From Pseudomonadota bacterium (lineage in GTDB: Bacteria; Pseudomonadota; Gammaproteobacteria; Burkholderiales; Gallionellaceae), in contig JAJZUP010000003.1 of NCBI GenBank assembly GCA_021848465.1, positions 1-64,000 on the forward strand: 64,000 nt of DNA, given 5' to 3'. The notes beneath the pieces were generated by a model. That model did no database searches. It was not told the DNA's origin and saw nothing but the letters and a program-made list of their open reading frames with translations. Made by a program: the position numbers and the translations under genes. Below, in pieces: positions 42,437-53,339 of the stretch (the first letter of the stretch is position 1; each line of letters begins with the position of its first letter).

Positions 42437-42866
42437 AAACCATCCCGATTTTCAAAAAATCCCTAAAAACAAGCCTCAATCCCGCGCCCTGTTTTTTCCC
42501 AAAAAATTGACAAAATTGATATTGACAATTGCAAAGAACTCACAACCCCAGCATTGGCGCGCCTTTGCACGCAACTTCCCGCCGCAGCGCACTGCAACTT
42601 ACAGTATCACCATGTTTTTAAATGCATTTTTACCAGCTCAAAAAATGAGCAAAGACATAAAAACCTATATTCCATCAAGGGGTAAAGCAGCTCTTGCGAC
42701 ATTCATCCACAAAGTTATCCACAGATTTTGTGAATAAATCAAAAACAGCTTTGCGCATGCCTATTTAGCCAAAACCGTATATCCCGTTCAAGAATGAATC
42801 TTGCCCAATCCGGGATGACACGATACAGTTCCAGCTTCGGAATTTAAGCATATCTGGAGACGTTGC
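42437..42866. other. AT-rich intergenic region with DnaA-box-like sites
   Basis: 430 bp between divergent xseA and exbB, much more AT-rich than the surroundings. TTATCCACA, the consensus DnaA box, lies at 42715-42723; TCATCCACA, one mismatch away, lies at 42703-42711. TTGACA occurs at 42507 and 42522 without matching -10 boxes. No gene is supported here. Confidence 0.5.
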
Positions 42867-43472
42867 GTGTTCACTATCGTAGAAGCAGCAGGTTGGCCCA
42901 TCTGGTTTTTGATCATCGCATCCATCGTCGCAGTTGCATTGATCGTTGAGCGCCTGATATTCCTGCGCGCCAGCAACATTGTCCCCGCAGGTCTGCTGGA
43001 TGAAACCCTGAAAGAGCTCAAGCACAGCGGCGCGAACCCGCAGATGCTGAAGAAACTGGGCGACGGCTCGCCGCTTGGTCGCGTGCTGGCTGCCGGGCTG
43101 CGCAACATCAAGAGCACACCGGACATCATGAAAGAGTCCATCGAGGAAGCGGGACGTGCCACCACCCATGAAATGGAACGGTTCCTCACCACGCTCGGCA
43201 CCATTGCCTCAATCAGCCCGCTGCTGGGCCTGTTTGGCACGGTGGTCGGCATGATCGAAATCTTCGGCGCGCAAAATGCCGGCGGCAGCAACCCGGCCGA
43301 GCTGGCGCACGGCATTTCCGTCGCGTTGTACAACACGGCATTCGGCCTGATCGTCGCGGTACCCAGCATGATTTTCTACCGCCACTTCCGCGCCAAGGTG
43401 GACAGCCTGACCTTTGAAATGGAGCAACAGGCCATCAAGCTCGTCGAAGTCGTCCATGGCGAACGGAAATAG
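42867..43472 (+). CDS. exbB: ExbB/TolQ/MotA-family proton channel
   Basis: 201 residues from a GTG start preceded by GGAGA. Three helices with the conserved SPLLGLFGTVVGMIEIFG and ALYNTAFGLIVAVPSMIF. Pairs with the ExbD-like gene that follows. It is the second exbB in the window; this one sits before lpxK, as is common in betaproteobacteria, and no tonB gene is adjacent. Confidence 0.93.
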   Translation: MFTIVEAAGWPIWFLIIASIVAVALIVERLIFLRASNIVPAGLLDETLKELKHSGANPQMLKKLGDGSPLGRVLAAGLRNIKSTPDIMKESIEEAGRATTHEMERFLTTLGTIASISPLLGLFGTVVGMIEIFGAQNAGGSNPAELAHGISVALYNTAFGLIVAVPSMIFYRHFRAKVDSLTFEMEQQAIKLVEVVHGERK

Positions 43473-43481
43473 GAAGAAACC

Positions 43482-43904
43482 ATGAATTTCCAACGTGGCC
43501 GCACCCGCGACGAGCCCGAGATCAATCTGATCCCGATGATCGATGTATTGCTGGTCATCCTGATCTTCCTGATGGTGACCACCAGTTACGCCAAGCTGGC
43601 CGAGTTGCAGATCAACCTGCCCCAGGCTGCCGGCGAGCAGGGCAGCGCCACCCCGAACAAGCAAATCCATGTGGCGGTTGACGCTTCCGAGCACTATGCG
43701 ATCAACAATGCGCGCACCCCGTATTCCGGCATCGACAATCTTGCCGCGGCGCTGCGCAAGGCTGCGGCCGGAGAAGCCGAGCCGACGATCATCATCAGCG
43801 CCGATGCCAAGGCCCCGCACCAATCCGTGATCAATATCATGGAAGCAGCGCGTGTTGCCGGATACGGCCGCATCACGTTCACCACACAGAACCCGGCCAA
43901 ATAA
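43482..43904 (+). CDS. exbD: ExbD/TolR-family protein
   Basis: 140 residues. Membrane helix with conserved aspartate (INLIPMIDVLLVILIFLMV). Nine bases after exbB, 13 before lpxK. Supplies proton-driven energy to a TonB or Tol partner elsewhere. Confidence 0.93.
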   Translation: MNFQRGRTRDEPEINLIPMIDVLLVILIFLMVTTSYAKLAELQINLPQAAGEQGSATPNKQIHVAVDASEHYAINNARTPYSGIDNLAAALRKAAAGEAEPTIIISADAKAPHQSVINIMEAARVAGYGRITFTTQNPAK

Positions 43905-43917
43905 CGCGTCGGACAGG

Positions 43918-44922
43918 ATGAACTGGCTGGAGCGACACTGGTACCGGATCACCCCGCTGCACCTGCTGCTCTGGCCGCTCAGCCTGCTGTTTGCGCTGCT
44001 TGCCGGTCTCCGGTGCGCGCTCTACCGCAGCGGAGTGCTGTCCAGCTCCCGGCTCCCGGTCCCGGTGATCGTTATCGGCAACATCAGCGTCGGCGGGACC
44101 GGTAAAACCCCCGTCACCCTCTGGCTGGCGCAGCAACTGCAATCCGCCGGCTGGCATCCGGCGATCATCAGCCGCGGTTACAACAAATCCCGCTCCGGGC
44201 AAACTCCAAGTACACCGCGTGCCGTCTCGCCCCACGATTCCGCCGACATCACCGGCGATGAGCCGCTGCTGATGGCGCAACGCCGGATTTGCCCGGTCTG
44301 GATCGGCCGAGACCGCGCCGCGACCGCGCAAGCCTTGTTGCAGGCGCACCCCGAATGCAATGTGATCCTGAGCGATGACGGTTTGCAGCATTACCGTCTG
44401 CAGCGCGATGTTGAAATCGCGGTCGTGGACGGCAATCGCAAATTCGGCAACGGCCTGCGCCTGCCTGCCGGCCCGTTGCGCGAACCCGTGGCACGCCTGA
44501 AACAGGTGGATGCCATCGTCGTGAACGGCGCGGCGCAAATCAGCACAGCCGCTGCCACGCCGGTTTTCGCGATGCACCTGGAGGGGAACCAGTTTTACAA
44601 CCTGCTCAACCCTGCCACGACGCGCGCCGCCGGCGCTTTTGCCGGACAACGCCTGCACGCACTTGCCGGCATCGGGCATCCCCAGCGCTTTTTCGCGCAT
44701 CTGGAGCAGATGGGGCTGTCCGTCGAGCCGCATGCTTTTCCCGACCACCACGCCTACCGGCCTGAAGATATCCGCTTCGACGCTGCCGATGCGATTCTCA
44801 TGACCGAAAAAGATGCGGTAAAATGCGCCGCCTTCGCCAGCGCAAACTGCTGGGTGCTGCGTGTGGATGCCCGGCTCGCCCCGGCTGCCGCCCAACTCAT
44901 TATGGAAAAGATCAAACGATAA
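43918..44922 (+). CDS. lpxK: tetraacyldisaccharide 4'-kinase
   Basis: 334 residues from [14 protein letters not shown]-terminal membrane-associated helix, P-loop [28 protein letters not shown] and [15 protein letters not shown]. It phosphorylates the lipid A precursor at the 4' position. Its stop codon overlaps the next start by one base. Confidence 0.96.
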   Translation: MNWLERHWYRITPLHLLLWPLSLLFALLAGLRCALYRSGVLSSSRLPVPVIVIGNISVGGTGKTPVTLWLAQQLQSAGWHPAIISRGYNKSRSGQTPSTPRAVSPHDSADITGDEPLLMAQRRICPVWIGRDRAATAQALLQAHPECNVILSDDGLQHYRLQRDVEIAVVDGNRKFGNGLRLPAGPLREPVARLKQVDAIVVNGAAQISTAAATPVFAMHLEGNQFYNLLNPATTRAAGAFAGQRLHALAGIGHPQRFFAHLEQMGLSVEPHAFPDHHAYRPEDIRFDAADAILMTEKDAVKCAAFASANCWVLRVDARLAPAAAQLIMEKIKR

Positions 44923-45103
44923 TGGATCCCAAACTACTCGAAATCCTGGTGTGCCCGTTGTGCAAGTCCCCTCTGGTTTACCGCAAGGCGGAACAGGAGC
45001 TGGTTTGCAAAGCCGACAAACTGGCCTACGCCATCAAGGACGGCATCCCGGTGATGCTTGCCGATGAAGCGCGCAAGCTGAACGACGAAGAAATCGCCAA
45101 ACT

Positions 45104-45107
<4 letters not shown>
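44922..45107 (+). CDS. Trm112-family zinc-ribbon protein
   Basis: 61 residues: [18 protein letters not shown] with a CxxC, a third cysteine in [11 protein letters not shown], and [10 protein letters not shown]. Bacterial Trm112 proteins are small partners of methyltransferases. Embedded between lpxK and kdsB with overlaps on both sides. Confidence 0.92.
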
Positions 45108-46545
<1,438 letters not shown>

Positions 46546-46546
46546 C

Positions 46547-46945
46547 ATGGCCAGCAAACCGGTGCTCACACTTGAGGACGCAAAACGCGTCGCCGCCGCC
46601 GCCGATGCCGAGGCACGCGCCAATGGCTGGAAAGTGTCCATCGTGATTGTGGACGATGGCGGCCACATGCTCTACATGCAGCGCGACCATGACACGCGCT
46701 TCGGCAGCGTCGAGACCGCGACTGCCAAGGCGCACATGGCGGCCGCACTGCATATGCCCACCAAGGCCTCCGAGGATGCAGTCATGGGCGGCCGCCTGAT
46801 CCACCTGGCACTGCCCGGCGTCATCCCCGCCGAAGGCGGCGTCCCGCTGGTGCGCGATGGCGTGGTAGTTGGAGGAATCGGCATCAGCGGCGTGCGCTCG
46901 GCCCAGGACGGGCAGATTGCTGCGGCTGGAGCCGCGGCAATCTGA
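46547..46945 (+). CDS. GlcG/HbpS-like protein
   Basis: 132 residues from MASKPVLTLEDAKRV, directly after adk. Contains the family's signature VDDGGHMLYMQRD and the C-terminal GGIGISGVRSAQDGQIA. Family members bind haem or small cofactors or occur in glycolate gene clusters; the role here is not clear. Confidence 0.87.
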   Translation: MASKPVLTLEDAKRVAAAADAEARANGWKVSIVIVDDGGHMLYMQRDHDTRFGSVETATAKAHMAAALHMPTKASEDAVMGGRLIHLALPGVIPAEGGVPLVRDGVVVGGIGISGVRSAQDGQIAAAGAAAI

Positions 46946-46953
46946 CATAACCT

Positions 46954-48021
46954 ATGAAGCTCCACGCGGCCAGCACACCGGACCTGTCTCACCTGCTCAA
47001 GGAGCTGGGCAACATGACTGCGTTGCGCGACACCTTCCTGGTCGAACAAAGCCTGTTGCGCACACTGTGCCCGCTGCTGGGCATCACGAAATCCTGCCTG
47101 TACCGGGTGGACAACAAGGGCGCCATCATGCGCATCCTGCACCACGCCCGCGCCCCCGGACATGACCATGCCCCGCACAGCCTTGATCATGTCGAGGAAT
47201 TCCCGCAGGAGCAGGACATCCCCGCGCTCACGCGCGAACTGCTGGACAGCATCCGGGTGCTGGGACAGCATTGCGTCCGCGCGCTTGACGGGAATTTCCT
47301 GATCGGATTCCCGCTCTATGGCAACGGCGAACTGCGCGGTTATTTTGTGTTCCAGCGCGACCATAAAACCAGTGCCAGCGAAAATGCCATCGTGCGCGGG
47401 ATTCTGGATGTGTTCACCAATTACTATGATCTGCTCGACAACAGCCAGCGCGACCAGTTAACCGGCCTGCTGAACCGCTACTCGCTGGAGACCAATCTGG
47501 ATCGCATCTGGAGCCTGCTGGCACAACGCCTGCAGGACAACAGCGGAAAAGACAGCCGCCGCACCGCCCTGCCGCATACTTACTGGCTCGGCGTGCTCGA
47601 CATCGATTTTTTCAAGAAGATCAACGACACCCACGGCCATATCATCGGCGATGAAGTCCTGATCATGACGGCGCGCCTGCTCGAACAGTCATTCCGCCAG
47701 TCCGACCTGCTCTACCGCTTCGGCGGCGAAGAGTTCATCGCTATCATTGCCGCCAACGATCTGGAATCCGCCACGCGTTCGTTCGAGCGCGCCCGCAAAA
47801 CGGTCGAAGAATTCCTGTTTCCGCAAATCGGCCATGTCACCATCAGCGGCGGCTTTTGCGGCGCGGACACGCTGGTGCCGCCCCAGGAAGTCATCCACCG
47901 CGCTGACAGCGCACTGTATGCGGCCAAGGCCGCCGGGCGTAACCGCATCTACCATTACGACACGCTGGTTCACACCGGTGTATTGAAAGAAGTTCAGTCC
48001 GGCGCTATCGACCTTTTCTGA
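46954..48021 (+). CDS. diguanylate cyclase with GAF-like sensor
   Basis: 355 residues. The N-terminal 160 form a GAF-like region (LLRTLCPLLGITKSCLYRVD, FPLYGNGELRGYFVFQR). The GGDEF domain has the active variant YRFGGEEFIAII and the substrate-binding LDIDFFKKINDTHGH. It synthesises c-di-GMP. Its 3' end overlaps the convergent DUF3025 gene by 17 bases. Confidence 0.92.
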   Translation: MKLHAASTPDLSHLLKELGNMTALRDTFLVEQSLLRTLCPLLGITKSCLYRVDNKGAIMRILHHARAPGHDHAPHSLDHVEEFPQEQDIPALTRELLDSIRVLGQHCVRALDGNFLIGFPLYGNGELRGYFVFQRDHKTSASENAIVRGILDVFTNYYDLLDNSQRDQLTGLLNRYSLETNLDRIWSLLAQRLQDNSGKDSRRTALPHTYWLGVLDIDFFKKINDTHGHIIGDEVLIMTARLLEQSFRQSDLLYRFGGEEFIAIIAANDLESATRSFERARKTVEEFLFPQIGHVTISGGFCGADTLVPPQEVIHRADSALYAAKAAGRNRIYHYDTLVHTGVLKEVQSGAIDLF

Positions 48022-48883
48022 GGCGTGTTAGCTCGCCCTGGGCCGGCCTGCCCGGCACCCGCCCGCGCCGTCCGGGCCGGAAATAGTCCCGGTTTTCATA
48101 ATAGGTCTCCAACTCATTTTCTGGCGTCCATCCCGGCACGCCCAGCAAGGGTACCGGCGTCAGCTCGCGGGTTTCGCGGCAATGTGCCGCATCGCTGAAA
48201 TAGGCCGCAACCTGCTCATCCAGATGTTGCAATCTGTCCGCCAACGGCCAGGAAAAAAAGGCCGTGTCGACTTGCACCACCAGCCCCTGCCCGGTCATGC
48301 CGAGATAGGGATGCATGGCCTTTTCATACAGGCCATGCCCGAAAATATAAAACCCCATGTTCGCCCTGACTCGTTCGCGGGCATGCCAGAACAGCTCCTT
48401 CCACCTGAAGTCGGCCAGCAAACCTGACAGCTCGCTCTCGGCGCTGGCGACAATAACCCCGGATTCGTCAAACAGCGTCGCCATGTCCCGCACTTGCCCG
48501 CGCCCGCCGTCAGGCGGCTGCCCGGTCTGGCTCAGCGCCTGGTAATGCCGGGCATTGAGTGCAGCCTTGCTGCCGGGAAACGCGCGCCACACCAAGGCGT
48601 TGAACAGGTCATGCAGGTTGTTGCTCCGCGTTTGCACCTCCCCCGTCAGGTAACAGCGCGGCTCATATTGGGCTGCAAATTCCTGTCGCCCCGTCTGCTG
48701 CGCGACAAACCGCACCGGCAAACCTCGCTGCGTGGCAACTGCCGGCCCCGCAGCGAGCAACGCATTCAATTCCGGCAAGTCTGGAAAGCGCGCAGGATCG
48801 ATGCGCTCAAGCCAGTAACGTAGTGGCTCGAACAACGGGGAATGCAGTGTTTCGTCGACAATCCATGGGCTGGCGTTAATCAT
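48005..48883 (-). CDS. DUF3025 family protein
   Basis: 292 residues. Typical segments include NNLHDLFNALVWRAFPGSKAALNARH and LTPVPLLGVPGWTPENE, followed by YYENRDYFRPGRRGRV. The family is common in betaproteobacteria; its function is unknown. Confidence 0.88.
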   Translation of the reverse strand: MINASPWIVDETLHSPLFEPLRYWLERIDPARFPDLPELNALLAAGPAVATQRGLPVRFVAQQTGRQEFAAQYEPRCYLTGEVQTRSNNLHDLFNALVWRAFPGSKAALNARHYQALSQTGQPPDGGRGQVRDMATLFDESGVIVASAESELSGLLADFRWKELFWHARERVRANMGFYIFGHGLYEKAMHPYLGMTGQGLVVQVDTAFFSWPLADRLQHLDEQVAAYFSDAAHCRETRELTPVPLLGVPGWTPENELETYYENRDYFRPGRRGRVPGRPAQGELTRLRKGR

Positions 48884-49011
48884 GCGCCAAGTTTAACCGA
48901 CACATACTGGATATAGATATTCAGGGGTATTTCTCCCGCATAAAAAAGGCGTAAGATAAACGCAGTAGACTGAACGCGGTTAATACGTCAAACATCAACA
49001 GGGAGTTCAGG

Positions 49012-50274
49012 ATGGCCAAGAAGAAAAATGCGTTTTATGCTCAATCCGGCGGCGTGACTGCCGTCATCAATGCTTCGGCAGCGGGTGTCATCGAAACCGC
49101 GCGCAAACACAAAGACAAAATCGGCAAGGTCTATGCGGGACGCAACGGCATCATCGGCGCATTGAGCGAAGACCTGATCGACACCAGCAAGGAATCCGCC
49201 AAGGATATTGCGGCACTCTGCGACACGCCTTCCGGCGCTTTCGGTTCCTGCCGCTACAAGCTCAAGGGCCTCGCAGAAAACCAGCGCGAATATGAGCGCC
49301 TGATCGAGGTATTCAAGGCGCACGACATCGGTTATTTTTTCTACAACGGCGGCGGCGACTCTGCCGACACCTGCTACAAGGTTTCGCAGCTCTCGGAAAA
49401 AATGGGCTACCCGGTGCAGGCCATCCACGTGCCGAAGACCGTCGACAACGATCTCCCGATCACTGACTGCTGTCCTGGCTTTGGCTCGGTTGCCAAGTAT
49501 GTGGCAGTGTCGGTGCGCGAAGCCAGCTTCGACGTTGCCTCCATGGCGAAAACCTCGACCAAGGTATTCGTGCTCGAGGTGATGGGGCGCCATGCCGGCT
49601 GGATTGCCGCTGCAGGCGGGCTGGCTTCGGACAAAAAATGCGAACTACCCATCGTCATCCTGTTCCCGGAAGTGGCCTTCAACAAGGAGCGCTTCCTCGC
49701 CAAGGTCGACGAAATGGTCAAGAAACACGGCTACTGCTCGGTTGTCGTGTCCGAAGGAGTGAAAGGCGAAGACGGCAAGTTCCTCTCCGACCAGGGCGCG
49801 CGTGATGCGTTTGGCCACGCCCAGCTCGGCGGCGCAGCCCCGGTCATCGCCAACATGGTCAAGGAGGCGCTGGGTTATAAATTCCACTGGGCGGTTGCCG
49901 ATTACCTACAACGCGCAGCGCGCCATATCGCATCGAAAACCGATGTCGAACAGGCTTATGCGCTGGGCAAGAAAGCTGTCGAACTGGCACTGAAAGGCGA
50001 AAACGCAGTCATGCCCGCTATCCTGCGCACCTCGGACAAACCGTACAAATGGAAGATCGCCACTGCACCGCTGGACAAGGTCGCCAATGTGGAAAAAATG
50101 ATGCCGCCGGAATTCATCAGCGCAGACGGCTTCGGCATCACCGATGCCTGCCGCACCTATCTGGCGCCGCTGATCATGGGTGAGGCGTACCCGCCGTTCA
50201 AGAACGGCTTGCCGCAGTATGTCCAGCTGAAGAATATTGCGGTCGAAAAGAAATTGCCGCCGTTCGAGGTTTAG
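49012..50274 (+). CDS. pfp: pyrophosphate-dependent 6-phosphofructokinase
   Basis: 420 residues. FYNGGGDSADT and IHVPKTVDND carry the aspartate and lysine that mark use of pyrophosphate instead of ATP; MGRHAGWIAAAGGL follows. It interconverts fructose 6-phosphate and fructose 1,6-bisphosphate reversibly. GGAG lies ahead of ATG. It lies 57 bp before the proton pyrophosphatase, so both PPi enzymes are probably co-expressed. Confidence 0.93.
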   Translation: MAKKKNAFYAQSGGVTAVINASAAGVIETARKHKDKIGKVYAGRNGIIGALSEDLIDTSKESAKDIAALCDTPSGAFGSCRYKLKGLAENQREYERLIEVFKAHDIGYFFYNGGGDSADTCYKVSQLSEKMGYPVQAIHVPKTVDNDLPITDCCPGFGSVAKYVAVSVREASFDVASMAKTSTKVFVLEVMGRHAGWIAAAGGLASDKKCELPIVILFPEVAFNKERFLAKVDEMVKKHGYCSVVVSEGVKGEDGKFLSDQGARDAFGHAQLGGAAPVIANMVKEALGYKFHWAVADYLQRAARHIASKTDVEQAYALGKKAVELALKGENAVMPAILRTSDKPYKWKIATAPLDKVANVEKMMPPEFISADGFGITDACRTYLAPLIMGEAYPPFKNGLPQYVQLKNIAVEKKLPPFEV

Positions 50275-50331
50275 CCCGATTCCGCAGTCGTCATCACAGC
50301 AACCGCTTCAACCGCACAGGAGAAAAACAAC

Positions 50332-52362
50332 ATGTCAGCCGGACTACTCTTAGCGTTATGCTGCGCTTTCGCAGCCATCGTATATGGAGCAATCTCGATC
50401 CGCTGGATCGTTGCATTACCGGTGGGTAACGACAAGATGCGCAGCATCGCGGCCGCCATCCAGGAAGGCGCCACAGCCTACCTGAACCGCCAGTACCGCA
50501 CCATCAGTCTGGTCGGAATTGTCCTGTTCCTGGCCATCGGGTTCGCGCTCTCCTGGAAAACCGCAATCGGCTTCGTGATCGGCGCCATACTGTCCGGCGC
50601 TGCCGGCTACATCGGCATGAACGTTTCGGTGCGCGCCAATGTGCGCACCGCCCAGGCAGCGCATGACGGCCTGAACAGTGCATTGAATGTGGCGTTCCGC
50701 GGCGGCGCAATCACCGGCATGCTGGTGGTCGGCATGGGCCTGCTCGGGGTGGCCGGGTATTACGCGATACTGGCCGCCACGGCGACGGAAGGCAGCAGCA
50801 CGATGCAGATTGTCGAGCCGCTGGTAGGTTTGGGTTTCGGCGGATCGCTGATTTCGATTTTCGCGCGTCTGGGCGGCGGTATCTTCACCAAGGGTGCGGA
50901 CGTCGGCGCGGACCTGGTCGGCAAGGTTGAAGCCGGCATCCCCGAGGACGATCCGCGCAACCCGGCCGTTATTGCCGATAACGTCGGCGATAACGTTGGC
51001 GATTGTGCCGGCATGGCGGCCGACCTGTTTGAAACTTACGCGGTCACCATCATCGCCACGATGCTGTTGGGCGGCATGCTGATGGGGCACGCCGGCAGCA
51101 ATGCGGTGATCTATCCACTGGCGCTGGGCGGCTTCTCGATCATCGCCTCGATCATCGGCAGCTTCTTTGTGTCCGCGCGGCCGGGCGGCAAAATCATGAA
51201 CGCACTGTATCGCGGGCTGGCCGTTGCCGGCGGTCTCTCGCTCGTTGCGTTCTACCCGATCACCTCCTGGCTGATGGGCGACAACGGCTCCTATTCGGTA
51301 CTGGCGCTGTACGGCGCTGCCATCATCGGGCTGCTGCTCACCGCGGCGATGGTGATCATCACCGAATACTACACCGCCACTGAACATGATCCGGTGCACC
51401 ATATCGCGATGGCCTCCACCACCGGCAGCGGCACCAACATCATTGCCGGCCTGGGCGTTTCCATGCGCTCCACGGCCGCTCCGGTCATCGCCGTGTGTGC
51501 CAGCATTTACGCGGCTTATGAGCTGGCTGGCCTGTATGGCATCGCCATTGCCGCCACCTCGATGCTGTCGATGACCGGCATCATTGTAGCCATCGATGCC
51601 TACGGTCCGGTTACCGACAATGCCGGCGGCATCGCCGAGATGTCCGGCCTGCCCGAAGAAATCCGCAACATCACCGACCCGCTCGACGCGGTCGGCAACA
51701 CGACCAAGGCCGTCACCAAAGGCTATGCGATCGGCTCTGCCGGCCTCGCCGCGCTGGTGCTGTTCGCCGACTACACTCATGCGCTTGAAGCGCATCTGGG
51801 GCAGCCCACGCTGTTCGACCTGTCCGACCATATGGTCATCATCGGCCTGTTCATCGGCGGCCTGGTGCCTTACCTGTTTGCCGCAATGGGAATGGAAGCC
51901 GTCGGGCGCGCCGCTGGAGCAGTCGTGGAAGAGGTGCGGCGCCAGTTCCGCGAAATCCCCGGCATCATGGCCGGCACCGGGAAACCCGATTATTCAAAGG
52001 CGGTCGACATGCTAACCAAGGCCGCTATCCGGGAGATGCTGGTTCCATCCCTGCTGCCGGTTGCGGTCCCGATCATCGTCGGACTTACGCTGGGTCCCAA
52101 GGCGCTGGGCGGGGTGCTGGTCGGCGCGATCATTACCGGCATTTTCGTGGCTATCTCGATGACCACCGGCGGCGGCGCCTGGGACAATGCCAAGAAGTAT
52201 ATCGAGGAAGGGCACTATGGCGGCAAAGGCTCTGACGCCCACAAGGCTTCAGTCACCGGGGATACGGTAGGCGACCCCTACAAGGACACGGCCGGCCCCG
52301 CGGTCAACCCGCTGATCAAGATCATCAACATCGTAGCTTTACTGATTGTGCCTTTGCTGTAG
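50332..52362 (+). CDS. hppA: H+-translocating membrane pyrophosphatase, K+-independent type
   Basis: 676 residues, about sixteen membrane helices. The catalytic loop [19 protein letters not shown] and [20 protein letters not shown] is intact. [10 protein letters not shown] has lysine where potassium-dependent enzymes have alanine, indicating independence of K+. It pumps protons using PPi, or makes PPi from the proton gradient. AGGAG precedes ATG. Confidence 0.96.
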   Translation: MSAGLLLALCCAFAAIVYGAISIRWIVALPVGNDKMRSIAAAIQEGATAYLNRQYRTISLVGIVLFLAIGFALSWKTAIGFVIGAILSGAAGYIGMNVSVRANVRTAQAAHDGLNSALNVAFRGGAITGMLVVGMGLLGVAGYYAILAATATEGSSTMQIVEPLVGLGFGGSLISIFARLGGGIFTKGADVGADLVGKVEAGIPEDDPRNPAVIADNVGDNVGDCAGMAADLFETYAVTIIATMLLGGMLMGHAGSNAVIYPLALGGFSIIASIIGSFFVSARPGGKIMNALYRGLAVAGGLSLVAFYPITSWLMGDNGSYSVLALYGAAIIGLLLTAAMVIITEYYTATEHDPVHHIAMASTTGSGTNIIAGLGVSMRSTAAPVIAVCASIYAAYELAGLYGIAIAATSMLSMTGIIVAIDAYGPVTDNAGGIAEMSGLPEEIRNITDPLDAVGNTTKAVTKGYAIGSAGLAALVLFADYTHALEAHLGQPTLFDLSDHMVIIGLFIGGLVPYLFAAMGMEAVGRAAGAVVEEVRRQFREIPGIMAGTGKPDYSKAVDMLTKAAIREMLVPSLLPVAVPIIVGLTLGPKALGGVLVGAIITGIFVAISMTTGGGAWDNAKKYIEEGHYGGKGSDAHKASVTGDTVGDPYKDTAGPAVNPLIKIINIVALLIVPLL

Positions 52363-52391
52363 TTGTCCGGAACATCATGTCAGGAGGCGGT

Positions 52392-53339
52392 ATGAACAAG
52401 TTACTTCTGGTGGACGATGAACAACACATACTGGATGCCCTGCAGCGCGAGCTGCACGGCCTGTTCGGTTTCGCCTCCTTTACCAGCCCGGAATCCGCAC
52501 TCGAATTCAGCAAACGCAATCCGGTTGAACTGGTAATTGCCGATTACAAGATGCCGGGGCTGAACGGCCTGGATTTCCTCAAGCAGTTCGGCCAGTTACA
52601 GCCGGATGCCGCGCGCATCGTGCTGAGCGGCGAGGCAGACATAGACGTTTTGCTGCGCACCATCAACGAGTCGCACATCTACCGCTTCATCTCCAAACCC
52701 TGGGAACGCAGCGAGCTGCTGAGCAACATCCAGCAGGCACTGTCCTACCGCCACACATTACTGGAAAGTCGCCAGCTCGCGGCAACGCAGTCAGCCCAAG
52801 GCGCGGAAGACTCCCCATACTGCATCGCGCTGGTTGAAAGCGACCCGCACTTGCTGGCAATGATGGCCCGCGGCCTGGACGATGAAAGCGGTCGCGACAG
52901 CCTGTATGGCGCGATGCAGCAGGAGCTCCAGCAAAGTGGCCGCCCAGCCCGGTTTTGCTGCTATGTCGCCACATTCCGGAACGGGCACGATGCCATCGAC
53001 TACATCAGCCGCAACCGTTGCGACCTGATGATCACTTCGCAAAACCTGTCCGACATGAGCGGCACCGAGTTACTGAGCGCACTGCGCAAAACGGCCCCGC
53101 ATGTTGCACGCATCCTGGTCGATGCTTCGCCCAACAAGGCGACCGTGTCTCAAGCCATCAATGATGCGGAGGTGCAAAACCTGCTGCTGCTGCATTGGGA
53201 TCAGCATGAGCCGCGTGTCGATTTGCGGCGGCAGTCCTGGAACCTGTACCAGCTCAAGCGCGCCGCCATGCAGGCGCTGGCCGAACGCGAATTGCAACAC
53301 CCCGGCATCAGGCAGATGGCATTGTTTCCAGCGCCTTGA
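52392..53339 (+). CDS. double receiver-domain protein
   Basis: 315 residues from MNKLLLVDDEQHILDALQ, chosen because AGGAGG lies just upstream. The first receiver (residues 1-120) is complete: DDE, the phosphoacceptor in IADYKMPGLNG, and the lysine in RFISKPWE. The second (about 140-275) is degenerate: IALVESDPH keeps only part of the acid pocket and ITSQNLSDMSG lacks the aspartate. No output domain. It overlaps the convergent kinase gene by 32 bases. Confidence 0.88.
   Translation: MNKLLLVDDEQHILDALQRELHGLFGFASFTSPESALEFSKRNPVELVIADYKMPGLNGLDFLKQFGQLQPDAARIVLSGEADIDVLLRTINESHIYRFISKPWERSELLSNIQQALSYRHTLLESRQLAATQSAQGAEDSPYCIALVESDPHLLAMMARGLDDESGRDSLYGAMQQELQQSGRPARFCCYVATFRNGHDAIDYISRNRCDLMITSQNLSDMSGTELLSALRKTAPHVARILVDASPNKATVSQAINDAEVQNLLLLHWDQHEPRVDLRRQSWNLYQLKRAAMQALAERELQHPGIRQMALFPAP

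Noticed and set aside
42507-42527. Two TTGACA -35 boxes
   Set aside because: No -10 hexamer at suitable distance on the plus strand for either.
42321-42737. 138-codon frame in the xseA-exbB gap
   Set aside because: Overlaps the start of xseA on the other strand, no ribosome site, no family features; the region is better read as non-coding.
42437-42866. Chromosomal origin of replication
   Set aside because: Only two DnaA-like boxes, and dnaA, rpmH, gyrB or parAB genes are absent from the surroundings.
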